Shown: one piece after another, positions 1 to 7,646 of the stretch
Layout: each line of letters starts with the position of its first letter
How positions within the stretch are numbered: position 1 is the stretch's first letter
The notes under the pieces: generated by a model
What the model was told of the DNA's origin: nothing
The model's database searches: none
What the model saw: only the letters and a program-made list of their open reading frames with translations
Made by a program: the position numbers and the translations under genes
Assembly: GCA_046734455.1 (NCBI GenBank)
Contig: JBKPRJ010000028.1
Coordinates: forward strand, 1-64,000
DNA length: 64,000 nt
Direction: 5' to 3'
DNA from: DATEOR01 sp046734455
Lineage (GTDB): Bacteria; Actinomycetota; Thermoleophilia; Gaiellales; Gaiellaceae

Positions 1-231
1 GCCCGCGCCTGTCACATCGCCACTGTCGCGCTCCTCGTCCTCACCGGACTCGGCCTGCCCGTGGGTGTTTTTTACTGGACAGGCGTCGCCGCGGTCGCCG
101 GGCTGCTCGCGTATGAGCACTCGCTCGTCTCGCCGCGCGACTGGCAGCGGCTCGACATGGCGTTTTTCACGATGAACGGGGTCATCAGCGTGACCTTCTT
201 CGCCTTCGTCCTCCTGGACGTTTTGGTGTGA
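1..231 (+). CDS. UbiA-family prenyltransferase, C-terminal part (5' end outside window)
   Basis: Only the last 76 residues are present, in frame from base 1 to a TGA at 229-231. The fragment has two hydrophobic helices and a tail containing YEHSLVSP and AAFFTMNG-like text (read here as MAFFTMNG), which matches the C-terminus of membrane 4-hydroxybenzoate-type polyprenyltransferases, including the MqnP type of the futalosine menaquinone route. The family attaches a polyprenyl chain to an aromatic quinone precursor in the membrane. Its stop overlaps the GTG of ccmA by GTGA, so the two are probably co-transcribed. The substrate cannot be told from this fragment. Confidence 0.75.
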   Translation, partial: ARACHIATVALLVLTGLGLPVGVFYWTGVAAVAGLLAYEHSLVSPRDWQRLDMAFFTMNGVISVTFFAFVLLDVLV

Positions 232-812
232 TCTCCGCGCGGCGCCTCGGCAGACGCTTCGGTGCGAAGCGTGTCCTCCGCGACCTCGATCTCGAGGTTC
301 GTTCCGGTGAGCTACTGCTCGTCACCGGGCCAAACGGCTCGGGGAAGTCGACCCTCCTCGCGCTCATGGCCGGCCTGCTCGCGCCGACGGAGGGTGAGAT
401 CGAGGTTGATCTTCCGCGCGGCCGGATCGGTTACCTCGCGCACGAATCTCTGGTCTACAAGGAGCTGACCGCGCTCGAGAACCTCGACCTCTACGGACGC
501 CTCTACCACGTGCCCGAGCGCCGGGAGACGATCGGGGCCCTGCTCGAGCGCTTCGGCCTGTGGGAAGCCCGCCACCAGCGCGTCGGCTCCTTCTCGCGCG
601 GCATGCAACAGCGGCTCGCGCTCTGTCGCGTCCTCCTCCACGAGCCCGAGCTTCTCCTGCTGGACGAGCCCTACTCCGGCCTCGACGCCTCGGCCCGCAC
701 ACTCGTCGACGACGTGCTTGCCGAGGAGGCCGGTGCGAGGACTCTCGTCGTCGCCAGTCACGAGCCGGAGCACATTCGTCCACTCGCAACTCAGGCACTG
801 TCCCTCGCATGA
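228..812 (+). CDS. ccmA: Haem exporter / cytochrome c maturation ABC ATPase CcmA
   Basis: A 194-residue ABC ATPase that energises the CcmABCD complex, which loads or releases haem during c-type cytochrome maturation. Walker A (GPNGSGKST) is at residues 34-42, the signature is FSRGMQQRL near residue 125, and Walker B is LLLLDEP near 145. The length is typical of CcmA. The GTG start overlaps the upstream stop and its own stop overlaps the ccmB ATG (ATGA). Identity rests on the ABC motifs plus the ccmB-ccmC-ccmD genes directly behind it. Confidence 0.9.
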   Translation: MISARRLGRRFGAKRVLRDLDLEVRSGELLLVTGPNGSGKSTLLALMAGLLAPTEGEIEVDLPRGRIGYLAHESLVYKELTALENLDLYGRLYHVPERRETIGALLERFGLWEARHQRVGSFSRGMQQRLALCRVLLHEPELLLLDEPYSGLDASARTLVDDVLAEEAGARTLVVASHEPEHIRPLATQALSLA

Positions 813-1447
813 CCTACTTCGCCGACGTCGCCGCGCTCACCCGTAAGGACATTCTCCTCGAGCTCCGGTCACGCGACACCTTGCCGGCGATGCTCCTCTT
901 CGTCGTCTCCGCACTGGTCGTCTTCCACTTCTCGCTGCCGTCCGAAGCATCGGAGACTGCCTCCACCGGGCTTCTGTGGATCGCACTCCTCTTCACGGCG
1001 CTCCTCGGGCTCGGCCGCGCCTTCACCGCTGAGCGGGAGCAGCGCGTCCTCGACGGGCTCGTCCTCGCCCCGTGCGACCGGAGCGCGATCTGGCTCGCCA
1101 AGAGCCTCGGCGTGCTGGTCTTTCTCGGAGTCGCCGAAGCCGTTGCGCTGCCGGCGTACGCCCTCTTCTTCGAGCCCGTCGGCTGGGAGCTCGTCGCTGC
1201 GGTCGTCCTGGCTGACCTGGGGCTTGCCGCAGTTGGGACGCTGCTGGCCGCGATGGCCGCCGCGAGCCGCGCACGCGAGCTCCTGCTGCCGCTCCTCTTC
1301 CTGCCGCTCGTGATCCCGGTGGTCGTCGGCGGAGTGGGCGCGACGGTGGTCGACGACCCCGGCCGCTACCTCGGCTTCCTCGCTCTCTACGACCTGATAT
1401 TTGCGATTCTTTCGTGGGCGAGCTTTGAGTATGTCGTTGCCGAATAA
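809..1447 (+). CDS. ccmB: Cytochrome c maturation membrane protein CcmB
   Basis: A 212-residue integral membrane protein with about six hydrophobic segments. It starts MTYFADVAALTRKDILLELRSRD, here quoted only in part: the cytoplasmic KDxLLExR-like stretch is typical of CcmB. It is the permease partner of CcmA. The ATG at 809 forms an ATGA overlap with ccmA; longer upstream extensions in this frame run through ccmA coding sequence and are not believable. The 3' end overlaps ccmC by 17 nt. Confidence 0.88.
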   Translation: MTYFADVAALTRKDILLELRSRDTLPAMLLFVVSALVVFHFSLPSEASETASTGLLWIALLFTALLGLGRAFTAEREQRVLDGLVLAPCDRSAIWLAKSLGVLVFLGVAEAVALPAYALFFEPVGWELVAAVVLADLGLAAVGTLLAAMAAASRARELLLPLLFLPLVIPVVVGGVGATVVDDPGRYLGFLALYDLIFAILSWASFEYVVAE

Positions 1448-2114
1448 CCGTGCCGTCCTGCTCGCCGCGGCAGCCTCCGTGCTGCTCGTGGCAGGTCTCG
1501 CGCTGGCGCTCTTCTGGGCGCCCGAGGACGCTGACCAGGGCTTCAGCCAGCGGATCTTCTACGTCCACGTCCCGATCGCACTGACCGCGTATGCATGCTT
1601 CGGCTGGGGCGCGTGGAAGGCGCTTCGCCTCCTCTGGACGCGGGAGTCCCGCTACGACCTCGAGAGTTACACCGCGGTGCACATGGGCGTCATCTTCGGG
1701 ATCCTCACGCTCGTCACGGGCTCCATCTGGGCGAAGATCTCGTGGGGGGTCTGGTGGACGTGGAGCGAGCGGCAGCTGACGCTCTTCCTCGTCCTCTTCC
1801 TCTTCTACAGCGCGTACTTCATGCTCCGCTTCTCCATCGACCCCGGGCCGCGGCGGGCCAACCTCTCGGCGGTGTACGCGCTCTTCGGCGTCGCCCTCAT
1901 CCCGGTCAGCTTCCTCGCCATCCGGCTGGCGGAGAATTTCATCCACCCGGTCGTCTTCACCCGCGATGGGCCGCAGATGTCGGGGAGCATGTTCCTCGTC
2001 TTCTGCATCTGCCTCGCCGCGATGCTGGCGCTCTTCGCGTCGCTCTACACGAACGAGCTGACCGGGAAGCGGCTCGACGCGCGACTGCGCGAGTTGCGGG
2101 AGGCGCTCGAATGA
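1431..2114 (+). CDS. ccmC: Haem-handling protein CcmC (WWD domain)
   Basis: A 227-residue polytopic membrane protein of the CcmC/CcsA/CcmF haem-handling superfamily. The tryptophan-rich WWD-type motif is visible as WGVWWTWSERQLT, and conserved histidines lie on either side (FYVHVPIA early, FIHPVVFTRDGP late). CcmC presents haem to the chaperone CcmE. The ATG at 1431 is preferred over an upstream in-frame ATG at 1401 because it shortens the overlap with ccmB and gives the usual N-terminus. Confidence 0.9.
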   Translation: MSLPNNRAVLLAAAASVLLVAGLALALFWAPEDADQGFSQRIFYVHVPIALTAYACFGWGAWKALRLLWTRESRYDLESYTAVHMGVIFGILTLVTGSIWAKISWGVWWTWSERQLTLFLVLFLFYSAYFMLRFSIDPGPRRANLSAVYALFGVALIPVSFLAIRLAENFIHPVVFTRDGPQMSGSMFLVFCICLAAMLALFASLYTNELTGKRLDARLRELREALE

Positions 2115-2263
2115 CCACGTCGGAGAAGTACGTCACCGCTGCCTACCTCGTCGTCCTCGCGGTCGTCCTCCTCTACGTCGTCCTCTACTCCTTCAAGCTC
2201 TCGCGGCTCGAGCGCGAGGTGGCGGAGCTCACCGAGCTCGCCCAGAGGCGCAAGGCGGCCTGA
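2111..2263 (+). CDS. ccmD: Small haem exporter subunit CcmD
   Basis: A 50-residue protein with one N-terminal membrane helix (about residues 10-27) followed by a charged, helical cytoplasmic tail (SRLEREVAELTELAQRRK). That is the standard architecture of CcmD, which helps release holo-CcmE from CcmABC. The ATG overlaps the ccmC stop (ATGA) and its stop overlaps the next ATG (TGATG). The call depends on size, topology and position; sequence conservation in CcmD is weak. Confidence 0.8.
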   Translation: MTTSEKYVTAAYLVVLAVVLLYVVLYSFKLSRLEREVAELTELAQRRKAA

Positions 2264-3051
2264 TGGCAGAGCTCGCCGTCATCCTCGTCTGGCCCGCCCT
2301 CGCCGGGTACCTGGAGGCGGCGGTCGCCTATCTCGGGGACGGCGTCAGGCCAGGGCGGCTTGCCCGCTTCGCCATCTGGGGCGTGCGGATCGGCTGGCTG
2401 GCGCAGACCGCGCTGCTCGTCGTCCAGGCAGCGCGCGCCGAAGGATTCCCGTGGGCGACCTGGGCCGGATCCCTGAACCTCTTCGTCTGGCTCGTCGTCG
2501 GCGCCTATCTGATCTGGGGCTGTCGCAGCCCGTTCCGGTTGCTCGGGCTCGTCGTCATGCCGCTCGCGGCGGTGCTCTTCCTCGTCGCCTGGCTCAGCGG
2601 CGGAGCCGGGAGCGGGGGCGGGAGCGAGCTCGGCAACGTCTTCCTCGCCTTCCACGTCGGCCTGATCCTCGCGGCGTTCGCGGGCTTCACGCTCGCCGCG
2701 GGCCTCGCCGCCCTCTACCTCTGGCAGGAGCGGCGCCTGAAGGGCCACGCGCCCGGCGTGCTGCGCCAGCGCGCCCCGTCGCAGGCCGCCCTGGACACGC
2801 TCACCGGCCGGACGATCCTCGTCGCGCTCCCCGCACTCACGCTCGGTCTTGCAGTGGGCCTTGCGCGTCTCGGCTCGAAGGGCGGCGGCTTCGACGCGGT
2901 CATGGCCGCCGCGCTGCTCACCTGGGCCGCCTACGCGGCATTTCTCGTCCTTCGCTACGAAGCCGGCTGGCGCGGCCGCCGCACGGCGTACCTCGCGCTT
3001 GGCGCCTTCGCGCTCGTGGCGGTCGCCCTCGTCCCCGTCACGCACTTCTGA
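2263..3051 (+). CDS. HemX/CcsA-like cytochrome c assembly membrane protein
   Basis: A 262-residue membrane protein with about eight helices and a WAGSLNLFVW motif characteristic of the CcsA/HemX branch of the cytochrome c assembly superfamily. No full WWD motif is seen. HemX-type proteins commonly sit directly before hemA and are implicated in controlling glutamyl-tRNA reductase; CcsA-type relatives take part in haem delivery. Both neighbours are here (ccmABCD upstream, hemA downstream), so either role is possible. Start and stop overlap both neighbours, which indicates translational coupling. Confidence 0.75.
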   Translation: MAELAVILVWPALAGYLEAAVAYLGDGVRPGRLARFAIWGVRIGWLAQTALLVVQAARAEGFPWATWAGSLNLFVWLVVGAYLIWGCRSPFRLLGLVVMPLAAVLFLVAWLSGGAGSGGGSELGNVFLAFHVGLILAAFAGFTLAAGLAALYLWQERRLKGHAPGVLRQRAPSQAALDTLTGRTILVALPALTLGLAVGLARLGSKGGGFDAVMAAALLTWAAYAAFLVLRYEAGWRGRRTAYLALGAFALVAVALVPVTHF

Positions 3052-4340
3052 TGCACCTCGTCCTCGTCGGCACCTCGCACCATCGCGCTCCCGTCGAGCT
3101 TCGCGAGCAGCTGTACGTGAGCGCGCCCGAGAACCCGGAGCTGGTCCGCCGGCTCGCGGGTGAGGATGGTGAGGCGGTTGCGCTCTCGACCTGCAACCGC
3201 ACAGAGCTCTACCTCGTGGACGACGACGCGGATGCCGCGCAGGAGCGCGCGTTCGCCGAGCTCGCCGCGCTGAGTGAGATGAGCGAGAGCGAGATCGCGC
3301 CGTCGCTCTACACGCTCACGGACGAGGCCGCCGCGCTGCACCTCTTCCGGGTGGCGGCGAGCCTCGACTCCATGATTCCCGGCGAGGCGCAGATCCTCGG
3401 CCAGGTGCGCGGCGCCTACGAGACGGCTAAGGAGGCCGGCACGGCCGGATCCCTGGTGCACCGGCTCTTCCGCCAGGCGCTGCGGGTAGGCAGGCGCGTG
3501 CGCAGCGAGACCGCCATCGGCGAGAACCCCGCCTCGATCTCCTCGGCCGCGGCCGAGCTGGCAGAGCGCGTGTTCGGGACGCTCGAAGGGCGACGCATTC
3601 TCGTCCTCGGCGCGGGCAAGATGAGCGACCTCGCGACGGTGAACCTGATCGCGCGCGGAGTCGAGAGCGTGTTCGTCGCCAACCGCTCCGTTGAACGCGC
3701 GGAGCGGCTCGCGCGGCGCTTCGGTGGGCGCGCCGCGGGTCTCGACGCCGTCGAGGCCGAGCTCGAGGACGTGGACATCGTCGTCGCCTCCACCGGTGCA
3801 CGCGGCCACGTCCTCTCGGCCGAGCAGATCGAGCGGGCGATGAGGAAGCGCAAGGGGCGCCCGATCTTCTTCGTCGACATCGCCGTCCCCCGCGACATCG
3901 ACCCGGCCGTGAACGACATTGAGGGCTGTTACCTCTACGACGTCGACGACCTCGAGCGCGTCGTCGAGGAAAGTGTCGCCGGCCGGCGCGAGGAGGCGGT
4001 GCGTGCAGAGGCGATCGTCGCCGAGGAAGCCGAGGGCTTCCGGGCGTGGCAGCTCTCGCTCGACGTCGTCCCCGCGATTGCGTCGCTGCGCGCGCGTGCC
4101 GAGTCGATCCGGACGTCGGAGCTCGAGCGGGCTGAGGGCCGGCTCGGCTCTCTCAGCCCGAGTGAGCGGCGGGCGGTCGAGTCGCTCACCGCTCAGATCG
4201 TGAACAAGCTCCTCCACGCGCCGACGGTGCGCATGAAGCAGGCGGCCGCGGCGGCCGACGGCGTTCTCTACGCCGATGCGGTCCGCCATCTCTTCGATCT
4301 CGACGATCGTGATTCTTCGGCTCGGCAGCCGGGGGAGTAG
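3051..4340 (+). CDS. hemA: Glutamyl-tRNA reductase
   Basis: A 429-residue enzyme that reduces glutamyl-tRNA(Glu) to glutamate-1-semialdehyde, the first committed step of C5-pathway tetrapyrrole synthesis. The catalytic cysteine is C48 in STCNRTELY. GEAQILGQVR and GENPASISSAA are family signatures, and a Rossmann NADPH domain follows (LVLGAGKM). A C-terminal dimerisation helix completes the usual length. The ATG at 3051 overlaps the preceding TGA; longer in-frame extensions are antisense-free shadows of hemX and are rejected. hemC begins inside its last 32 nt. Confidence 0.97.
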   Translation: MHLVLVGTSHHRAPVELREQLYVSAPENPELVRRLAGEDGEAVALSTCNRTELYLVDDDADAAQERAFAELAALSEMSESEIAPSLYTLTDEAAALHLFRVAASLDSMIPGEAQILGQVRGAYETAKEAGTAGSLVHRLFRQALRVGRRVRSETAIGENPASISSAAAELAERVFGTLEGRRILVLGAGKMSDLATVNLIARGVESVFVANRSVERAERLARRFGGRAAGLDAVEAELEDVDIVVASTGARGHVLSAEQIERAMRKRKGRPIFFVDIAVPRDIDPAVNDIEGCYLYDVDDLERVVEESVAGRREEAVRAEAIVAEEAEGFRAWQLSLDVVPAIASLRARAESIRTSELERAEGRLGSLSPSERRAVESLTAQIVNKLLHAPTVRMKQAAAAADGVLYADAVRHLFDLDDRDSSARQPGE

Positions 4341-5139
4341 GCTCGCGCTGACGCAGGCGGAGCTCGCCGCCGACGCGCTCCGCTCCGCCGATCCCGATCT
4401 CGACGTCGCGCTCGTCCCCATCACGACGGCGGGCGACCGTGACCGCTCGAGGCCGTTCGGCGAGATCGGCGAGCGCGGGGTCTTCGTGAAGGAGATCGAG
4501 GAGGCGCTGCTCGCGGGCCGGATCGACATGGCGGTTCACTCCGCCAAGGACATGACGTCGACGGACGCGGACGGGCTGGCCGTGGCTGCGTTCCTCGCCC
4601 GGGAGGACGCGCGCGATGCGCTTTGTGGGGCCGACCGCCTTGCACCCGGCATGCGCATCGGCACCGCGTCGGTACGCAGGCGCGCCCAGCTCCTCGCCCT
4701 CGAGCCGGAGCTCTCCATCGAGCCGCTACGGGGAAACGTGGACACTCGTCTGCGCAAGCGTGGCGAGCGTGGGCTCGACGCGATCGTGCTCGCCGCGGCC
4801 GGCCTGGACCGGCTCGGCCTCGGGACGGAGATCGGCCTCCGGTTCGATCCCGACGAGCTCGTCCCGGAAGCCGGCCAGGGCGCCGTCGCCCTCCAGGTGC
4901 GGGCGGGCGAGGAAGAGCTCGGGTCCTCCGTGGACGACGCGGAGACGCGGCGCCGGGTGACGGCCGAGCGGGCGTGCGTGGCGCGTATCGGCGCCGGCTG
5001 CCTCGCGCCCGTGGCCGCCCATCACGACGGCGAAGGCCTGACGGCGCTGATCGCCGCCGAGGATGGTGCGTGGATCGAGCGCCGGCGCGGGGACGATCCG
5101 CTCGCTCTCGCCGACGAGCTGCTCGCCGCTGCGCCGTGA
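4309..5139 (+). CDS. hemC: Hydroxymethylbilane synthase (porphobilinogen deaminase)
   Basis: A 276-residue cytosolic enzyme that polymerises four porphobilinogens into hydroxymethylbilane. The N-terminus reads (V)ILRLGSRGSRLALTQAE, matching the family; VHSAKDMT and the dipyrromethane-cofactor cysteine in ARIGAGCLAPV are present. GTG 4309 is chosen instead of the upstream ATG at 4276 because it puts the conserved LRLGSRGS at the N-terminus and limits the hemA overlap to 32 nt. Its stop overlaps hemD by GTGA. Confidence 0.95.
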   Translation: MILRLGSRGSRLALTQAELAADALRSADPDLDVALVPITTAGDRDRSRPFGEIGERGVFVKEIEEALLAGRIDMAVHSAKDMTSTDADGLAVAAFLAREDARDALCGADRLAPGMRIGTASVRRRAQLLALEPELSIEPLRGNVDTRLRKRGERGLDAIVLAAAGLDRLGLGTEIGLRFDPDELVPEAGQGAVALQVRAGEEELGSSVDDAETRRRVTAERACVARIGAGCLAPVAAHHDGEGLTALIAAEDGAWIERRRGDDPLALADELLAAAP

Positions 5140-5786
5140 AGATTGCTGTCACCGGCACGGACGCCCGCCTCGGTGCGCGGTTGCAGGAGGCCGGCTTCGA
5201 GGTCGTCTCCGTCCCGCTCATCCGGATCGAGGAGATCGACGGCCTTCCGATCGACGCGGAGCGCTATGACTGGATCCTCGTCACGAGCCGGAACGCGGTC
5301 GGGCCGCTCCTGCGCCGCCTGGCCGGCGCCCCGAGGCGGGTCGCGGCCATCGGGCCAGGCACGGCGGAGGCGTTGCGCGCGGGTGGGGTCGAGCCCGACT
5401 TCGTGGCCGAACGGTCGACGCAGGAAGGTCTCGCCGAGGAGCTTCCCCGGCCGGAGGGCCCCGTCCTCCATGCCGCTGCCGAGGACGCCAGGGACGTGCT
5501 CGTCCGGGAGCTGGGCGCCGAGCTGGTTCCGCTCTACCGCACTGCCGAGGTGGAGCTGTCGTCCTTTCCGGATGCCGACCTCGTCGCGATCGCGTCGGCC
5601 TCCGCGGCCCGCGCGCTCGCCCGGCTTCGCTCCGACCTGGCCTGCGTGAGCATCGGCCCGGTGACCACGGAGGAGGCGCGCAGCGTCGGGCTCCAGGTTG
5701 TTGCAGAGGCCGAGACGCACGACCTCGAAGGTTTCGTCGCAGCCGTTAAGCTCGCCGCATCGAACGCCAGTTCATCACCCTCCTGA
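5136..5786 (+). CDS. hemD: Uroporphyrinogen-III synthase
   Basis: A 216-residue protein with the two-lobed HemD pattern. VTGTDARLGARLQEAG opens lobe 1, WILVTSRNAV sits at the hinge, LYRTAEVE lies between lobes, and IASASAARAL plus SIGPVTTEEA are in lobe 2. It cyclises hydroxymethylbilane with inversion of ring D. Sequence conservation in this family is low, but position right after hemC (GTGA overlap) makes the call firm. The last 10 residues (serine/alanine-rich) extend past the usual end and overlap the start region of the next gene. Confidence 0.93.
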   Translation: MKIAVTGTDARLGARLQEAGFEVVSVPLIRIEEIDGLPIDAERYDWILVTSRNAVGPLLRRLAGAPRRVAAIGPGTAEALRAGGVEPDFVAERSTQEGLAEELPRPEGPVLHAAAEDARDVLVRELGAELVPLYRTAEVELSSFPDADLVAIASASAARALARLRSDLACVSIGPVTTEEARSVGLQVVAEAETHDLEGFVAAVKLAASNASSSPS

Positions 5787-6568
5787 CCGATTTCGGCCTC
5801 GAGGACGACTTCGCAGGCACCTGCCGCGGCGTGATCAAGCGCATCGCGCCGGACGTCGAGGTGATCGACATCACGCATGGGATTCCGCCGCAGCACGTCC
5901 TCCAAGGCGCCCTCGTCCTCGCGAACACCGTTCCGTACATGCCTACGGGGATTCACGTGGCGATCGTCGACCCGGGCGTGGGGAGCGAGCGCAAGCCGGT
6001 GGCTCTGCGCGGCTCCGACGGCCGCGTCTACGTGGGGCCGGACAACGGGCTGCTGCTCGTCGCGGCCGACCGGCTGGGCGGGGTGACGGAGGCGGTCGAG
6101 ATCGCGGAGGAGGCCTACATGCTCGACCGCATCTCTCACACCTTCCACGGTCGCGACATCTTCTCGCCGGCTGCCGCGCACCTGGCGACCGGAATCGACC
6201 TCGGCGAGCTCGGTCCCGCGCTCGATCCCACAGGCCTGCACCGGCTCGAGGTGCCGGAGCCGTTGGTCGGCGAGACCAGGATCCGCGCCACCGTCCTCTA
6301 CATCGACCGCTACGGCAACGTCCAGCTCAACCTCACGGCCGACCATCTCGCGCGGGTCGGCATCGACCCCGGCGCCCGCGTCGAGGTGGAGGTCGGGTTC
6401 GAGCGCTACTTCGCCTCGGCGGCGAAGACCTTCGCGGACGCCCAGAAGGGAGACATCGTTCTCTACGAGGACGCCTACGCGAACATCGCGCTTGCGATCA
6501 ACCGGGGCGATGCGGCGCGGATGTTCGCCGTCCAGGTTGGTGACGAGCTGCGCCTGGCGCCCGCATGA
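5759..6568 (+). CDS. SAM hydroxide adenosyltransferase (DUF62 family), start codon uncertain
   Basis: The protein belongs to the chlorinase/fluorinase-like DUF62 family, whose common members hydrolyse S-adenosylmethionine to adenosine and methionine. Visible family blocks are LLTDFGLEDDFAG, VDPGVGSERKP and TFHGRDIFSPAAAHLA, covering the conserved Asp-Arg-His set. The conserved first strand FITLLTDFG is encoded in frame, but no ATG, GTG or TTG precedes it after the in-frame TAA at 5747. Candidate starts are ATC 5759 (used here, 269 aa), ATC 5774 or CTG 5783; GTG 5831 would delete the first strand and the DFG block. The stop overlaps the next ATG. Confidence 0.82.
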   Translation: MERQFITLLTDFGLEDDFAGTCRGVIKRIAPDVEVIDITHGIPPQHVLQGALVLANTVPYMPTGIHVAIVDPGVGSERKPVALRGSDGRVYVGPDNGLLLVAADRLGGVTEAVEIAEEAYMLDRISHTFHGRDIFSPAAAHLATGIDLGELGPALDPTGLHRLEVPEPLVGETRIRATVLYIDRYGNVQLNLTADHLARVGIDPGARVEVEVGFERYFASAAKTFADAQKGDIVLYEDAYANIALAINRGDAARMFAVQVGDELRLAPA

Positions 6569-7200
6569 GAGCCCGGATCGAAGCGGCCGGACGGCGTTTC
6601 GCGCGCCTGACCACGAGGGCCGTGGTCGCGAGGCCGGCGCTCTGGAGGCTCTTCCGGGGGCCGACTCGCCGCCAGTTCGGCTGGCTCGCAGCCAGCTGGG
6701 AAGGGCGGATCGGGCCGGAAGGCCTCGTCCCGCTCGGCGCGGCGCTCGACCGGCTCGACGAGCCGCCGGGCAAGGTGCTTGACATCGGCACCGGAACCGG
6801 CAAGGCGGCGCGGGTGGTCGCCAAGCGTTTCCCGGACGCGGAGGTCGTCGGCGTCGATCTCGCGCCCGCGATGGTGGAACAGGCGAAGCGCGTGCTCCCC
6901 TCGGAGCTCGCCGGCCGGGTCGGTTTTCAGGTCGCCGACGGGTCGCAGCTCCCCTTTCCGGACGGGAGCTTCGACCTCGTCGTCCTGCAGAACATGATCC
7001 CGTTCTTCGACGAGCTCGCGCGGGTCGTCCGTCCGGGCGGCCGCGTGATCTTCGCTTTCTCCCGCGGCGCTGAGACGCCGATCTGGGTCTCGCCCGACAA
7101 GCTGCGTGCGCGGCTCGGCGAGGTCGGCTTCGGCGACGTCCAGGAACTTGCCGCCGGGGAAGGGGTCGCCGTTCTTGCCGCCCGGGACGACCCCGGTTAG
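6565..7200 (+). CDS. Class I SAM-dependent methyltransferase
   Basis: A 211-residue soluble protein with the class I fold: motif I VLDIGTGTGKAARVVA, motif II acidic VVGVDLAPAM, then LPFPDGSFDLVVLQN and a post-motif RVVRPGGRVIFAF. The substrate is unknown. Its ATG overlaps the preceding stop (ATGA), so it is the last gene of the haem operon, and it is followed at once by a hairpin terminator. The N-terminal 40 residues are arginine-rich and may carry substrate contacts. Confidence 0.8.
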   Translation: MRARIEAAGRRFARLTTRAVVARPALWRLFRGPTRRQFGWLAASWEGRIGPEGLVPLGAALDRLDEPPGKVLDIGTGTGKAARVVAKRFPDAEVVGVDLAPAMVEQAKRVLPSELAGRVGFQVADGSQLPFPDGSFDLVVLQNMIPFFDELARVVRPGGRVIFAFSRGAETPIWVSPDKLRARLGEVGFGDVQELAAGEGVAVLAARDDPG

Positions 7201-7214
7201 GATCCGCGGCCAAG

Positions 7215-7256
7215 CGACGTCCGCGGCGCGGTAGCACCGGCCCGGACGTCGTTTTT
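7215..7256 (+). terminator. Rho-independent terminator of the haem operon
   Basis: Perfect 9-bp stem CGACGTCCG (7215-7223) with CGGACGTCG (7243-7251), a 19-nt loop, then TTTTT (7252-7256). It lies between convergent genes; the T-run follows the stem only in the + direction. Confidence 0.75.
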
Positions 7257-7260
7257 CGTC

Positions 7261-7542
7261 CTAGGTGGGCTCACGACTCGCCCCTGAAAGGCGTCGGCGA
7301 GCCTCCGAGCCGGCGACACCCTCGATCTCCACGATCTTTCGGCGCGACGTGTGCCCGGCGACGACTCGGACGCTGTCTCGCGGGACCTTCAACACGGAGG
7401 CGAGCAGGTCGGTGAGCGCCTCGTTGGCGCGGCCTCGCTCCGGCGCTGCGGCGACGCGAACCTTCCACCCGGCGCCGTGAGCTCCAACGACCTCGGACTG
7501 CTTCGCGCCCGCGGTGACCGTCACAGAGAGTCGCAGGGCCAA
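7261..7542 (-). CDS. DUF167 (YggU) family protein
   Basis: A 93-residue protein with the DUF167 pattern: TAGAKQSEVVGAHG, WKVRVAAAPERGRANEAL, VRVVAGHTSRRKIVEIEG. The molecular function of the family is not established. The longest start is TTG at 7542, two bases after the 3' end of tRNA-Phe on the same strand; GTG at 7524 also fits. Any Shine-Dalgarno for the TTG would lie inside the tRNA. It converges with the methyltransferase operon. Confidence 0.8.
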   Translation of the reverse strand: MALRLSVTVTAGAKQSEVVGAHGAGWKVRVAAAPERGRANEALTDLLASVLKVPRDSVRVVAGHTSRRKIVEIEGVAGSEARRRLSGASREPT

Positions 7543-7543
7543 G

Positions 7544-7616
7544 TGGCGAGGGCCGGAATCGAACCGGCGACACCACGGTTTTCAGCCGTGTGCTCTACCA
7601 ACTGAGCTACCTCGCC
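7544..7616 (-). tRNA. tRNA-Phe (anticodon GAA)
   Basis: A 73-nt cloverleaf on the minus strand. The acceptor stem is GGCGAGG/CCTCGCC, the D arm reads GCTCAGTTGGTAGAGC, the anticodon loop is CTGAAAA with anticodon GAA (+ strand 7581-7583), the T arm is GCCGGTTCGATTCCGGC, and the discriminator is A. The CCA end is not encoded. There is no sign of an integrated element next to it. Confidence 0.96.
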
Positions 7617-7627
7617 CCGGACGGAAC

Positions 7628-7637
7628 AGTCTAGCCT
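7628..7637. promoter_or_regulatory. Overlapping divergent -10 elements (tRNA-Phe / arginase)
   Basis: On the minus strand TAGACT (7633-7628) lies 11 nt before the tRNA-Phe 5' end. On the plus strand TAGCCT (7632-7637) lies 9 nt before the arginase GTG. The two hexamers share two bases. No good -35 is seen for either. Confidence 0.5.
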
Positions 7638-7646
7638 TCCGGGGCT

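Noticed and set aside
5759..6568. DUF62 gene as a pseudogene
   Set aside because: Only the start codon is irregular; the body is intact with all family blocks and coupled to the next gene.
7544..7616. tRNA-Phe as an integration site
   Set aside because: No integrase, direct repeat of the tRNA 3' end or change in gene character was found on either side.
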